Assembly (NCBI GenBank): GCA_016283755.1
Contig: JAEENO010000014.1
Coordinates: forward strand, 1 to 60,993
From: Lachnospiraceae bacterium
GTDB taxonomy: Bacteria > Bacillota > Clostridia > Lachnospirales > Lachnospiraceae
Reading direction: 5' to 3'
Length of the DNA: 60,993 nt
The notes under the pieces are model-generated. The model was given only the letters and a program-made list of their open reading frames with translations. It had not been told where the DNA came from and made no database searches. The stretch's first letter is position 1. Each line of letters starts with the position of its first letter. The translations under genes were made by a program, and so were the position numbers. Shown here one piece after another: positions 34,693-43,647 of the stretch.

Positions 34693-35337
34693 CTAAGTTT
34701 CAAATTGTCCTGCGATGATTCTGAGGACAGTATGGGCTTGATGCGCGGCACAGATCATAACACGGGAAGATACAAGACTTGTCTCCGTTGATACATCGCT
34801 TATTTTATCGCCACATACATAAAAATGCTCGGATATTCTTCTTGTTTGAATTGTGTTGGCACTGCCTAAGCCTGCCATGCCGGATGCAGATACAAGATAT
34901 TTGTCAGGCATGGTTTCAAGAACAAAGTTTGCCAGCATTGCTTTACATTCCGCATTGTCAAATGCTTCGCAGATAATATCCGCATTTTGTAACAGATTGG
35001 CAGCATTTTCTTCTGTAATTCTTTCGGTATGTGTCTCAAGTATAATATATGGTGTAATTTCTCTTAAATTTTCAGAAAGAGCATCTGTTTTGTTCATTCC
35101 GATTTGAGTTATTTTATATTGCTGCCGATGCAAATTGCTGATATCTACGCGATCGAAGTCAATAAGAATAAGTTTTCCGATACCTGCCCGAGATAGGGAT
35201 ACGGCAATATTTGAACCGAGTCCCCCCAGACCGCAGACAGCAACAGTTGTATCTGAAAGCTTTCTTTGCAGTACTTCTCCGTGACGATTTGACAAGGCTT
35301 TATTCCATTCTTCTTTTGTCGGAATCAGATCAACCAC
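34693..35337 (-). CDS. thiF: ThiS adenylyltransferase (ThiF-like, short form)
   Basis: The 214-residue E1-like enzyme activates the ThiS C-terminus. It carries [29 protein letters not shown] and [10 protein letters not shown]. The zinc-binding CxxC pairs of long MoeB/ThiF forms are absent, typical of the short ThiF found in anaerobes. Its start overlaps the end of thiS by 8 bases, consistent with coupling. Confidence 0.9.
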   Translation of the reverse strand: MVDLIPTKEEWNKALSNRHGEVLQRKLSDTTVAVCGLGGLGSNIAVSLSRAGIGKLILIDFDRVDISNLHRQQYKITQIGMNKTDALSENLREITPYIILETHTERITEENAANLLQNADIICEAFDNAECKAMLANFVLETMPDKYLVSASGMAGLGSANTIQTRRISEHFYVCGDKISDVSTETSLVSSRVMICAAHQAHTVLRIIAGQFET

Positions 35338-35524
35338 CTCCTACAAAGCTGACAATCTCTATAATGTCATCGTTTTTTATAATAGTTTTGTCATATTGTG
35401 CCTTAGGTACAATGTTACCGTTACGTTCTACTGCGATTCGTTTGCAATCGTAATCTGTAGTTGTAAGGTATTCAGTAACAGTCATACCGGCAATATTTAG
35501 TTCCTCACCATTGAGCTTTACCAT
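35330..35524 (-). CDS. thiS: Sulfur carrier protein ThiS
   Basis: The 64-residue ubiquitin-like carrier ends in FVGGG, the Gly-Gly C-terminus that is adenylated and thiocarboxylated. It starts with MVKLNGEEL and shows the usual beta-grasp pattern. GGGGGG precedes ATG 35524. It is the first gene of the operon, downstream of the TPP riboswitch. Confidence 0.95.
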   Translation of the reverse strand: MVKLNGEELNIAGMTVTEYLTTTDYDCKRIAVERNGNIVPKAQYDKTIIKNDDIIEIVSFVGGG

Positions 35525-35542
35525 ATAATCCCCCCAAAAGTA

Positions 35543-35578
35543 ATAAAAAAGGAAGCTACCGATTTGGTAACTTCCTTA
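35543..35578 (-). terminator. Riboswitch-controlled terminator of the thi operon
   Basis: On the minus strand AAGGAAGTTACC pairs with GGTAGCTTCCTT, followed by TTTTTTATT. It lies between the TPP aptamer and thiS, so thiamine excess should stop transcription here. Confidence 0.85.
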
Positions 35579-35615
35579 ATAGATCTCGTTATTCTCGGTA
35601 TCATCATACCGGGCA

Positions 35616-35695
35616 TCCCTACGTTGGCATTATCCAAATCAGGTTCTAGGTCGAAGGTTATACCTTCCTCTCAGCCTGTAATACAAGCTCCCATT
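35616..35695 (-). promoter_or_regulatory. TPP (THI-box) riboswitch aptamer
   Basis: The minus strand shows the conserved aptamer blocks GGCTGAGAGG, ACCTGATTTGGATAATGCCA and ACGTAGGGA in the right order. It binds thiamine pyrophosphate and controls the downstream terminator at 35543-35578. Confidence 0.95.
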
Positions 35696-35748
35696 TGTTA
35701 AATTGTCGTTGCTATTATACAATGCATTTTATATAATTGCAAGAAAAA

Positions 35749-35780
35749 AGAGAGAAGTTCCAAAACTTCTCTCTGTTTTT
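35749..35780. terminator. Bidirectional terminator between cspA-like gene and thi leader
   Basis: AGAGAGAAGTT and AACTTCTCTCT form a perfect stem with T-rich tails on both strands. It ends the cold-shock transcript and lies just upstream of the riboswitch promoter region. Confidence 0.75.
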
Positions 35781-35863
35781 ATTCTGTTAAACTTATTAAT
35801 TACTGCTTATATATAATGATACGGATTGCTTGAGTCTTAAGCTCTAACAATTATACAAATACA

Positions 35864-36067
35864 CTATGCAATAACGGATACGTTAACAGCCTGAGGTCCT
35901 TTCTCACCTTCTGTAATCTCATACTGAACAGAAGCGCCTTCCTCAAGTGTCTTGAAACCATCCATACTGATTCCGGAGAAGTGAACGAAGATGTCCTTAC
36001 CTTCAGAATCGGAGATGAATCCGTAACCCTTGGTGTTGTTGAACCATTTTACAGTTCCCTGAGCCAT
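35864..36067 (-). CDS. cspA: Cold-shock domain protein
   Basis: The 67-residue OB-fold RNA chaperone has RNP1 KGYGFI and RNP2 DIFVHF. It has a typical length and full set of aromatic residues for single-stranded nucleic acid binding. GGAGG lies before ATG 36067. Confidence 0.95.
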   Translation of the reverse strand: MAQGTVKWFNNTKGYGFISDSEGKDIFVHFSGISMDGFKTLEEGASVQYEITEGEKGPQAVNVSVIA

Positions 36068-36094
36068 TTTTTAATCCTCCATAAAACGTAAAGT

Positions 36095-36116
36095 GCAAAT
36101 TTGTTTTTAAATTTGC
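36095..36116 (-). other. 5' leader hairpin of the cold-shock gene
   Basis: GCAAATTT and AAATTTGC form a perfect 8-bp inverted repeat around GTTTTT in the 5' leader. It could be a temperature-responsive or stabilising structure. Confidence 0.5.
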
Positions 36117-36130
36117 TATATAACATTTTT

Positions 36131-36159
36131 ATAATATCATAAAGTTTTCACAAAGTAAA
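36131..36159 (-). promoter_or_regulatory. Promoter of the cold-shock gene
   Basis: Minus-strand TTTACT (36154-36159), 17-base spacer and TATTAT (36131-36136). Confidence 0.5.
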
Positions 36160-36251
36160 GAATTAGTGAATTTATATTATCAAAAAAATGAACCGAGTGT
36201 TATTAAAAGCGAAATGGTACGTAGGAAAGGATGAAAAGTTCAGAGTAATAA

Positions 36252-36695
36252 TTATTCCATATTAAATTCAATTCCCTGCTTTGAGAGAAATATCGGGACA
36301 AGGCGGTCCCATTCCTTTTCTAAGACGATATCCTTCATAAAGGTTGTATATGAAATACCGGTCGTAAGATTAAGTACGCCGTTATTATATGCTATATTGA
36401 TATACATCCCGGATATAAGTGCGGGATCTGTATCGGTGCCGATTGATTTAACGGTTTTCTCAATGTTCTCCGGACTTAAGCTTAAGATAAAACGCATACT
36501 TGACGGCGTTTCGCGCTTTTTAACGGCTTCAAATACTATAGGACGAATCGTTGAATATTCTTTCATGTTGCCCTTAACGGTAAGCCCTATATCATTTGTA
36601 AGCTGTATTTCGTGAACGACGAAGCTGTCGAATGACTCGCTTGCAAGAAGTGAATTCATCGCGCTTTTAACATTGGGTAAATTAAGCAGAATCAT
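36252..36695 (-). CDS. DUF5721 family protein
   Basis: The 147-residue protein starts MILLNLPNVKSAMN and includes RPIVFEAVKKRETPSS, LSPENIEKTV and GMYINIAYNNG, the pattern of DUF5721 proteins, which I know mainly from Lachnospiraceae. The function is unknown. ATG 36695 follows AAGGAGA; a longer frame would run across the divergent aminopeptidase promoter and start. Confidence 0.8.
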   Translation of the reverse strand: MILLNLPNVKSAMNSLLASESFDSFVVHEIQLTNDIGLTVKGNMKEYSTIRPIVFEAVKKRETPSSMRFILSLSPENIEKTVKSIGTDTDPALISGMYINIAYNNGVLNLTTGISYTTFMKDIVLEKEWDRLVPIFLSKQGIEFNME

Positions 36696-36763
36696 TAAAT
36701 ATCTCCTTTTTAAGAAATGCAATCTCACATTCCTATAATAAGTATAAGTATTATTGTTGTTCA

Positions 36764-36792
36764 TTGCAACAAAGAGTGATACTATATATACA
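36764..36792 (+). promoter_or_regulatory. Putative promoter of the M18 aminopeptidase gene
   Basis: TTGCAA (36764-36769), a 17-base spacer and TATACA (36787-36792), 40 bases before the start codon. Confidence 0.45.
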
Positions 36793-36831
36793 TATGATAA
36801 TAAAACAATCCATAGGGGGTATCTGTTTTTT

Positions 36832-38130
36832 ATGAATAAGAACGTTAAAGCAATTAATGACAAGTTATTTACTATGCTCGAGAAGGGCGTAACACCTTTC
36901 CACGTAGTATTAAATTCCATTGAGCAGCTTGAGAAGGAAGGCTATAAGCCGCTTTCCATGACCGATGAGTGGAAGTTAAAGAAGGGTGGCAATTACTATA
37001 TTAATCATAATGACTCTACAATCATTGCTTTCCATGTAGGTAAAAGCGCTGACAAGAAGTCTGCATTTCGTATGGCAGCAGCTCATACGGATTTCCCTTG
37101 CCTCTTCGTTAAGCCGAAGGCAGAGGTTGCAGCAAGCGGTTACAACGAGTTAAATATCGAAATCTACGGCGGTGCAATTCTTAATACCTGGTTTGACAGA
37201 CCATTATCTATGGCAGGCAAGATTGCCGTTCGCGGTAAGGATCCTTTTAAGCCGGAGATCAGATTCTTTGATGCAAAGGATAAGATTCTTTACATTCCGA
37301 ACCTTGCAATCCATATGAACCGTGAGGTTAATAAGGGTGTTGAGATTAACGCTCAGGTAGATATGCTTCCGATTATCGGTATGGTTAAGGAAAAGCTCGA
37401 AGATAAGGAATTCTTATTGACATATCTTGCCAAGAAGCTTGCTGTCAAGAAGGAAGACATCCTGGATTACGAGTTATTCATCTATAACCCTGAGAAGCCT
37501 GAATATGTTGGCGTTGATAAGGAGTTCATCTCCGCATCCAGATTAGACAATATTACTTCATGTCAGGCTTTAATCTCCGGACTTATTGAAGGAACAGACG
37601 AGAAGAACATTGATTTAATCGCATTATTTAACCATGAGGAGATCGGCTCAGGTACCAAGCAGGGTGCAGGTTCACTTTTACTTCATCATGTAATCGAGAA
37701 GATTTCCGCAGCTCTTTCATTTAATGAACAGGAGAGAATCTCCGCAATCTATAACGGAATTCTTCTTTCCGTAGACGTTGCACATGCACTTCATCCGAAC
37801 AAAGCAGGCAAGATGGATATCACCAATAAGCCTGTATTAAACGGTGGTTTCTGCATCAAGGCAGCTTGTTCACAGTCATACGCAACAGACTGCGAAGGTA
37901 TCGCAATCGTTAAGGGACTTTGCGATAAGAATAAGATTAAGTATCAGAGATTCGAGAATCGTTCCGATGTAAGAGGCGGCGGTACATTAGGTTCAATCGC
38001 ATCTGCACATACACCGGTTAAGACAATCGATATCGGTATCCCGATGCTTGCAATGCATTCTTCAAGAGAGTTCATGGGCTCGGAAGATGAGTTTGCATTA
38101 TATAGTTTAGTTAAGGCATATTTCGCATAA
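36832..38130 (+). CDS. M18-family metallo-aminopeptidase
   Basis: The 432-residue cytosolic enzyme removes N-terminal (often acidic) residues. The di-zinc ligands are in AAHTDFPC near residue 83, FNHEEIGSG near 264 and DVAHALHPN near 315; the last His is in MHSSREFMGS near 405. AGGGGGT lies 10 bases before ATG 36832, and the N-terminus MNKNVKAINDKL fits the family. It is the first gene rightward of a divergent promoter region. Confidence 0.93.
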   Translation: MNKNVKAINDKLFTMLEKGVTPFHVVLNSIEQLEKEGYKPLSMTDEWKLKKGGNYYINHNDSTIIAFHVGKSADKKSAFRMAAAHTDFPCLFVKPKAEVAASGYNELNIEIYGGAILNTWFDRPLSMAGKIAVRGKDPFKPEIRFFDAKDKILYIPNLAIHMNREVNKGVEINAQVDMLPIIGMVKEKLEDKEFLLTYLAKKLAVKKEDILDYELFIYNPEKPEYVGVDKEFISASRLDNITSCQALISGLIEGTDEKNIDLIALFNHEEIGSGTKQGAGSLLLHHVIEKISAALSFNEQERISAIYNGILLSVDVAHALHPNKAGKMDITNKPVLNGGFCIKAACSQSYATDCEGIAIVKGLCDKNKIKYQRFENRSDVRGGGTLGSIASAHTPVKTIDIGIPMLAMHSSREFMGSEDEFALYSLVKAYFA

Positions 38131-38197
38131 TATACTTTTTACAGCGGGCCTTTAAAGATTCTTTAGAGGTCCGAATATGATCACCGGAGGATGGTTT

Positions 38198-39127
38198 ATG
38201 AATTACGAGAAAAAAGAAGGTAGTTTTTTAAGTGACAATGGAATAAATGATATTCATTATTTTATCTATAAGCCGAATACTGAGGTTAAGGCGCTTTTAC
38301 AGATATCACACGGTATGTGCGAGTATATCGAGCGTTACGAGCCCGTTATAGACTTCTTGACAGGTCACGGAATATTGGTATTCGGTAACGATCATCTTGG
38401 ACACAAGACATCCGCTGCGTCCGATGATGAACTTGGATATATGGGCACAAAAGACGGCTGGCGCCATATGGTTGAAGATGTTCATAAGATGACTATGCTT
38501 ATGAAGGAGCAGTATCCAAGTCTTAAGGTTTTCCTCTGGGGACACAGTATGGGCTCGTTTATTGCAAGAGCTGATGCGGCTTATCACGGTAATGATTATG
38601 ATGGACTTATTATTTGCGGTACAGGCGGAAGAAGCGGTGCTGCTAAAGCAGGATTAAAGGTTATTCGTATGGTTCGTAAGTTCAAGGGCGACAGATGTCG
38701 TTCGAAGTTCTTGACGAACGTGATGTTCGGAAGCTATAACAAGAAGTACGAGAATCCTAAGACGGAGTATGACTGGCTCACACATGATGAGGCAGTTATA
38801 GATAAGTATATGAAGGATAAGTATTGTACTTTCACTTTTACGGCAGCAGCATATGAAGATCTTGTAAATGTTCTTCTTTTCGTATCAAGTGACGAGTGGG
38901 ACGGAATGGTTCCAACAAGCTTACCTATATTCATGATTTCGGGCGATATGGATCCTGTAGGCGATTTCGGTAACGGAATAAAAGAAGTCGATAGTCGATT
39001 GCGCAAGCTTAATCGTGCTGACTACAGTATGAAATTATACAAAGATATGCGACATGAGATTCATAATGAAATCGGTAAAGAAGAAGTATGGAATGATATA
39101 CTTGAATTTGTAACGAAGAGAATCTAA
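38198..39127 (+). CDS. Alpha/beta hydrolase, monoacylglycerol-lipase/lysophospholipase type
   Basis: The 309-residue enzyme has the nucleophile elbow GHSMGS (Ser near residue 116), the oxyanion ISHGMCEY near 41, and acid and base in SGDMDPVG and MRHEIHNE near the C-terminus. This order is typical of the serine aminopeptidase S33/hydrolase-4 family acting on mono- or lysolipids. CGGAGG is 7 bases before ATG 38198. A terminator follows. Confidence 0.88.
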   Translation: MNYEKKEGSFLSDNGINDIHYFIYKPNTEVKALLQISHGMCEYIERYEPVIDFLTGHGILVFGNDHLGHKTSAASDDELGYMGTKDGWRHMVEDVHKMTMLMKEQYPSLKVFLWGHSMGSFIARADAAYHGNDYDGLIICGTGGRSGAAKAGLKVIRMVRKFKGDRCRSKFLTNVMFGSYNKKYENPKTEYDWLTHDEAVIDKYMKDKYCTFTFTAAAYEDLVNVLLFVSSDEWDGMVPTSLPIFMISGDMDPVGDFGNGIKEVDSRLRKLNRADYSMKLYKDMRHEIHNEIGKEEVWNDILEFVTKRI

Positions 39128-39141
39128 TATTTAAAAAAGTG

Positions 39142-39174
39142 ACATCCGGGAAACTTTTTTTCCCGGATGTTTTT
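39142..39174 (+). terminator. Terminator after the lipase gene
   Basis: ACATCCGGGA pairs with TCCCGGATGT and runs into TTTT. Confidence 0.85.
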
Positions 39175-39408
39175 ATATACTTACGGTTATCGATAATGCA
39201 CCAAAAATACAAAATTAATTATGCATCTTGACGGAAGCGGTATAATTTGTTTATTTTAAATAATACAATATTGAAAATCGGTATAAAAAAGTAAAACAAT
39301 TTTGTAATTTTGGTATATGGATTTAAACGACCGCGGTTTGATAGAATCAACTTAGAATTTGACGGCCGCAAATTCGGATGTATATATAATGACGAAAGGC
39401 GACATACA

Positions 39409-40146
39409 GTGGACGAGGTTAAAAAAGTAAAACCCAAAGAATATGTGACGGAACAATTAAGATGGTATATATCGACCAATAAACTCGGACCGCATGCGAA
39501 AATTCCGAGTGAAAGAGAATTGTGCGATATGTGGGATGTTAACAGGTCTACTTTGCGCGCTGCGGTAAAAAAGCTTATCGAAGAGGGTGTATTATACAGC
39601 GAAGCAGGATCGGGAACTTTTGTAGCACCGCCTAAATTTACATTGAATTTGAAAGATGCAAAATCTATGACGGAGGCATTCAGAGGAACCGGTAATTATC
39701 TGTTCAGTGAGGTAATAAAGACGGAACTGATTGAGGCTGACAGAGAACTGTCTTTAAAGCTTGATATAAATACGGGGGATAAGGTGTTTATGTTAAAACG
39801 GATAAGAACGAAGAATAATATTCCGTTCAGGCTTGAAGAGAGTTTTTTAAATTATGCCCTGTGTGAAGGTATTGAGAATGAGAGTTTTACAGATGAGTCA
39901 TTATATAAAATATTGAAGAATTATGGTCTTAATGTAAGTCACGGATATGAGAATATCGGAATTCATTTTGCAACAAAAGAAGAGGCCGGGTTACTGGATA
40001 TTGGAGAAGGAACGTTTCTCTTTGGCCTTGAGGGCGTGATAAAGGATATAGATGAAAGACCGGTGGAAGTATTCAAGATACTTAACAGAGCAGATCTGGT
40101 TCGATTCAAAAGTTTGTTAAAAATGTCTGTTGATGATGAGGAATAG
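39409..40146 (+). CDS. frlR: GntR-family regulator with UTRA domain (frl operon)
   Basis: The 245-residue protein has a winged helix (about 8-75, IPSERELCDMWDVNRSTLRAA) and a UTRA ligand domain (about 85-240). It is likely to bind a phosphorylated sugar or fructosamine and regulate the following genes. GTG 39409 is chosen because it follows AAAGG and gives the usual family length; a longer frame begins at 39310. A TTGACG/TATATA promoter can be traced just upstream, but it leaves a very short leader. Confidence 0.8.
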   Translation: MDEVKKVKPKEYVTEQLRWYISTNKLGPHAKIPSERELCDMWDVNRSTLRAAVKKLIEEGVLYSEAGSGTFVAPPKFTLNLKDAKSMTEAFRGTGNYLFSEVIKTELIEADRELSLKLDINTGDKVFMLKRIRTKNNIPFRLEESFLNYALCEGIENESFTDESLYKILKNYGLNVSHGYENIGIHFATKEEAGLLDIGEGTFLFGLEGVIKDIDERPVEVFKILNRADLVRFKSLLKMSVDDEE

Positions 40147-40150
40147 GGTA

Positions 40151-40945
40151 ATGAAACTTGCTTCTATAGGTAGTAATTGCGTGGATTTTTATACGAATAT
40201 TGACGGGGGTAGGCCTTGTGCAGGCGGGGGTCCCGTTAATATGGCGGTATATACGATCAGACTTGGTGGTACGGCATCCTATATAGGCCCTGTCGGTAAT
40301 GATGAATACGGAACATTTATGTTGAACGAGATGCAAAAGAAAGGAATTGATATTTCACATCTATATATTAAAGAAGGAAAGACAGCTGTCTCGAATGTGG
40401 AACTTATAGATGGTGAAAGAGTGTTTGGGGATTATGACGAAGGCGTTCTCGGGGAGTATTCATTAAGTGCGGAAGATGTAGACTTTATATTAACCCATGA
40501 CGTTGTGGTTGCCGATCTTTGGGGAAGAGTTGAGGGGTACTTTAAAGAGTTAAAACTTAAAGGGATTGCAACCGCCTTCGACTTGGCAGATAATCCGGAT
40601 TCGGATAGGGTAAGTATGGCTATACCATACGTGGATTATCTGTTTTTCTCTTCAAACGAGACCGATATGAATAGGATTATGGAGAAGATGAAGTCTCTTA
40701 GATCAAGGGGACCCAAGCTTGTTATATGCATGCTTGGAAGTCGCGGAAGTGTATGCTATGACGGTAAGGACTTTATAAAATGCGGAATCAAAGAGTGCGA
40801 TTGCATTGTTGATACGATGGGAGCCGGAGACAGTTATATTGCCGGTTTTTTAACCGGCATCATCAGCGGACTGACGGTAAAAGAAGCGATGACAATGGGT
40901 GCGGAAACTGCAACTGATACGTTACAGTATTTCGGAGCCTGGTAA
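40151..40945 (+). CDS. frlD: Fructoselysine 6-kinase-like PfkB kinase
   Basis: The 264-residue enzyme phosphorylates fructoselysine or other fructosamines at C6. It closely follows E. coli FrlD: start IGSNCVDFY, then GGGPVNMAVYTIRLGG, RVFGDYDEGVL, the anion hole DTMGAGDSYIAGF and the C-terminal LQYFGAW. GAGGAATAGGG lies before ATG 40151. It begins 4 bases after the regulator. Confidence 0.9.
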   Translation: MKLASIGSNCVDFYTNIDGGRPCAGGGPVNMAVYTIRLGGTASYIGPVGNDEYGTFMLNEMQKKGIDISHLYIKEGKTAVSNVELIDGERVFGDYDEGVLGEYSLSAEDVDFILTHDVVVADLWGRVEGYFKELKLKGIATAFDLADNPDSDRVSMAIPYVDYLFFSSNETDMNRIMEKMKSLRSRGPKLVICMLGSRGSVCYDGKDFIKCGIKECDCIVDTMGAGDSYIAGFLTGIISGLTVKEAMTMGAETATDTLQYFGAW

Positions 40946-40968
40946 AAGTATAGAAATAGTATTTGGAT

Positions 40969-41490
40969 ATGCGTGATAATGATATGAGTGGTAAGATACA
41001 ACGGAATATGGATGACCTTAAGGGTTTTAATTCGACAATTCTTGAAAAGGGCTTGAAGCCTTCTGTTAAGATAATAAGCAAGTACTTAAGAGAAGCAGGG
41101 AATTTCTATGCCGAACTTTTTAAGATTAAGCCTGATGACAGAGTTTTTTTTATTAAAAGATTATGCTTTGTTGATGATGACCCGGTTTCGTTGGAGGAAA
41201 TATATATTCCGGAGTACCTTGTGCCTAAGCTTTCGGGAATAGACCTTAATCTATTCTCGGTTTATGAGACGTATAAGATGTTTGGGATTAATTTATATAT
41301 GGCAGAAGAGACATTGGATCTTATCCTTCCGGAACCTAAGGATGCTGAATTATTGAAGGTGGATAAAGAAATGCCTCTTATGTATTTTCAGAGTACGTCT
41401 TATGATGACAAAGGTCGTGTAATAGAATACGATAAGAATTATGTGCGTGGCGACAAGTGCGATTTCAGTGTTTGCTTTTTTAAAGAATAA
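40969..41490 (+). CDS. Free-standing UTRA domain protein, no DNA-binding domain
   Basis: The 173-residue protein is a UTRA domain (LKGFNSTILEKGLKPS at the start, RVFFIKRLCFVDDDPVSLEEIYIP in the middle), the ligand-binding half of GntR regulators. No helix-turn-helix precedes it; the upstream gap is 23 bases. It lies between frlD and frlB. There is no clear Shine-Dalgarno site (TTG 40963, ATG 40969 and ATG 40984 are possible starts). It may be the remains of a duplicated regulator or a dedicated sugar-phosphate sensor. Confidence 0.75.
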   Translation: MRDNDMSGKIQRNMDDLKGFNSTILEKGLKPSVKIISKYLREAGNFYAELFKIKPDDRVFFIKRLCFVDDDPVSLEEIYIPEYLVPKLSGIDLNLFSVYETYKMFGINLYMAEETLDLILPEPKDAELLKVDKEMPLMYFQSTSYDDKGRVIEYDKNYVRGDKCDFSVCFFKE

Positions 41491-41502
41491 GGAGTATTGA
41501 AC

Positions 41503-42564
41503 ATGATAAATGGAAGTATGTGGGAAGAGAGTAAAGGTCCTAATTTAAGGGATTTTGATGAAGAGAAGAAGATTTCTGCCGTGAATGGCGCGCTTATGTT
41601 AAGAAGTGAGATAGAGAAAATCGTTGATAAAATATATGAGGACGGATTTGATGGAATCTATTTCATGGGAATAGGCGGGACTTATGCTTCGAGTATGCAG
41701 GTTGAGGTATATATGCGTGGAAGATCGACTCTTCCGATATATGTAGAAAATGCCGCAGAGTTTTTGACAACGGGAAACAAGAGATTTACGGAGAAGTCAG
41801 TACTTATCTATTCATCTGTATCGGGTAATACCAAAGAGATGGTAGAACTTGTAAAGAAGGTAAAAAGTATAGGAGCTAAAGTTTTCGCTTTTATTGATAC
41901 ACCGGGCAGTACGCTTACGGACGAGAGCCTTAGAGATTATTTAATCACTTATCCGGCCAATGAACAGCTTAAGTTCTATATGGTTGCCAATTATCTTATG
42001 TATAAAAACGGCGAGTTCGAGGATTATGACGAATATAACATGCAGATGGAGAAGTACCTTGCAAAGGCACTCGTTGAAGTAGAAAAATCAGTAGATACAT
42101 GGGCTTATGAATATGCGAAGAATAAGGTGGAGTTTTTAAATAATCATAAAGATCTGCCTCATTATTTCATCGGCTCAGGTAATCAATATGGTGCGACGTA
42201 TTCGTATGCTATGTGTTACTGGGAAGAACAGATGTGGATAAGAACCAAGTCTGTAAGTTGTCAGGAATTTTTCCATGGTATGCAGGAGATAATTGTGGCA
42301 GATACGCCCGTTACACTTTTTATAGGAGAAGATGAACAACGTCCGTTGGCGGAAAGAGTTGCTGCATTTTTGCCTAAGGTAAACGGCAACTATACTATAA
42401 TAGATACCAAGGAGTTTCCGCTCGAGGGAATAAGTGAAAAGTTCAGGGGTTCACTGTCACATCTTGTTATGAGAGCAGTTAATGCACGTGTAGATACATA
42501 TATGGAGCTATTCCTGAGACATCCGTTGTCCATAAGAAGATATTACAGACAGTTTGATTATTAA
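41503..42564 (+). CDS. frlB: Fructoselysine-6-phosphate deglycase-like SIS protein
   Basis: The 353-residue protein has two SIS (sugar isomerase) domains; residues 47-110 carry GIYFMGIGGTYASS and YSSVSGNTKEMVELV, and FFHGMQEIIVAD near 260 holds the catalytic region. FrlB-type enzymes split fructosamine 6-phosphate to glucose 6-phosphate and the amine. AAGGAG lies 9 bases before ATG 41503. No sugar transporter is linked. Confidence 0.88.
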   Translation: MINGSMWEESKGPNLRDFDEEKKISAVNGALMLRSEIEKIVDKIYEDGFDGIYFMGIGGTYASSMQVEVYMRGRSTLPIYVENAAEFLTTGNKRFTEKSVLIYSSVSGNTKEMVELVKKVKSIGAKVFAFIDTPGSTLTDESLRDYLITYPANEQLKFYMVANYLMYKNGEFEDYDEYNMQMEKYLAKALVEVEKSVDTWAYEYAKNKVEFLNNHKDLPHYFIGSGNQYGATYSYAMCYWEEQMWIRTKSVSCQEFFHGMQEIIVADTPVTLFIGEDEQRPLAERVAAFLPKVNGNYTIIDTKEFPLEGISEKFRGSLSHLVMRAVNARVDTYMELFLRHPLSIRRYYRQFDY

Positions 42565-42593
42565 TACTATTTTATAATCCGGAAAATATATAC

Positions 42594-42622
42594 TTGCACA
42601 CTGACGCGTTATCGATTACAAT
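42594..42622 (+). promoter_or_regulatory. Promoter of degV
   Basis: TTGCAC (42594-42599), a 17-base spacer and TACAAT (42617-42622). Confidence 0.65.
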
Positions 42623-42669
42623 GTGAAGTAGTAACGAAAACTACTTAAAGGGTTTAAGGGGGCATTGTA

Positions 42670-43494
42670 ATGAAAATAGTGGCAGATTCTTCTTGCGATA
42701 TGGCAATATTGCCGGGGGTGAAATTCTCTGTTGTACCACTTATTATTTCCGCAGACGAGCGTGAATTTGTTGACGGGGAAGATCTTAATGTAGACGAGAT
42801 GTTGACATTTATTGAGAATTATAAGGGGCGTACCGGGACGGCATGTCCTTCGATTCAAGGATTTCTTGATGCATTTGAAGATGAGACGGAGTTATTTGTG
42901 GTGACTATGACAGGATCATTGTCCGGAACATACGGAAGTGCTTGTGCAGCAAGAGATCAATACATTCAGGAGCATCCTGAAAGAAAAGTATACGTGGTAG
43001 ACAGTAAATCTACAGGACCCGGGGAACGTTTGTTAATCGAAAAGCTTTCGGAATTAATTGAAGAAGGTATATCTTTTGATGAAATATGCACTCGTATCGA
43101 AGATTATAAAGCGAAAAATCATCTGTTTTTCGGGTTAAAATCCATTGATAATCTGGCAAAAAGCGGTAGAGTTAATAAACTTATCGCATCGGCTGTAGGA
43201 CTGTTGGGAATAAGCATATTGGGTACGGCAAGCAAGGAAGGTACGATTGAGCCGGTAGGCAAAAGCCGCGGAGATGTAAGACTTGTAAGGGATACGTTTA
43301 AAGAAATGAAGGCTGTAGGATATCGAGGTGGTAAGGTCCGAATCAATAATGTATTGAATGTTGAAATTGCAGATGCGCTTAAGCATGCAATTATAGCCGA
43401 ATATCCTAATGCAGATGTGCTTTGTTATCCCGCATACGGACTTAACAGTTTTTATGCTGAGCGATATGGTTTTATATTGGGATGCGAATGCTGA
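42670..43494 (+). CDS. DegV family fatty-acid-binding protein
   Basis: The 274-residue protein begins KIVADSSCDM and has the TMTGSLSGTYGSA ligand loop and DSKSTGPGE. DegV/FakB-type proteins bind a fatty acid and present it to a kinase (FakA); no fakA is nearby. GGGGG lies before ATG 42670. A terminator follows. Confidence 0.9.
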   Translation: MKIVADSSCDMAILPGVKFSVVPLIISADEREFVDGEDLNVDEMLTFIENYKGRTGTACPSIQGFLDAFEDETELFVVTMTGSLSGTYGSACAARDQYIQEHPERKVYVVDSKSTGPGERLLIEKLSELIEEGISFDEICTRIEDYKAKNHLFFGLKSIDNLAKSGRVNKLIASAVGLLGISILGTASKEGTIEPVGKSRGDVRLVRDTFKEMKAVGYRGGKVRINNVLNVEIADALKHAIIAEYPNADVLCYPAYGLNSFYAERYGFILGCEC

Positions 43495-43515
43495 TATTAA
43501 TATATTCAGAACGAG

Positions 43516-43543
43516 TTTAAGGGCCTAAAATAAGGCCCTTAAA
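43516..43543 (+). terminator. Terminator after degV
   Basis: TTTAAGGGCCT and AAGGCCCTTAAA form a near-perfect stem followed by TTTA. Confidence 0.7.
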
Positions 43544-43550
43544 TTTATGC

Positions 43551-43579
43551 TTGACAAATTATATTTTATCCAATATAAT
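43551..43579 (+). promoter_or_regulatory. Consensus promoter of the peroxidase-regulator unit
   Basis: TTGACA (43551-43556), exactly 17 bases, TATAAT (43574-43579): a perfect sigma-70 consensus. It drives gpx and ohrR. Confidence 0.85.
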
Positions 43580-43647
43580 TGTATCATAGATAAAAGAACG
43601 GGGGTAATAATTCCCGGGAGACAATGAAATAATAGGAGGATACAATA

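Noticed and set aside
36696-36920. N-terminal extension of the DUF5721 protein
   Set aside because: It runs antisense through the aminopeptidase promoter and gene start; ATG 36695 has AAGGAGA.
38140-38172. Hairpin between the M18 and lipase genes as a terminator
   Set aside because: A stem with G-U pairs is present (GGGCCTTTAAAG/CTTTAGAGGTCC) but there is no T-tract after it.
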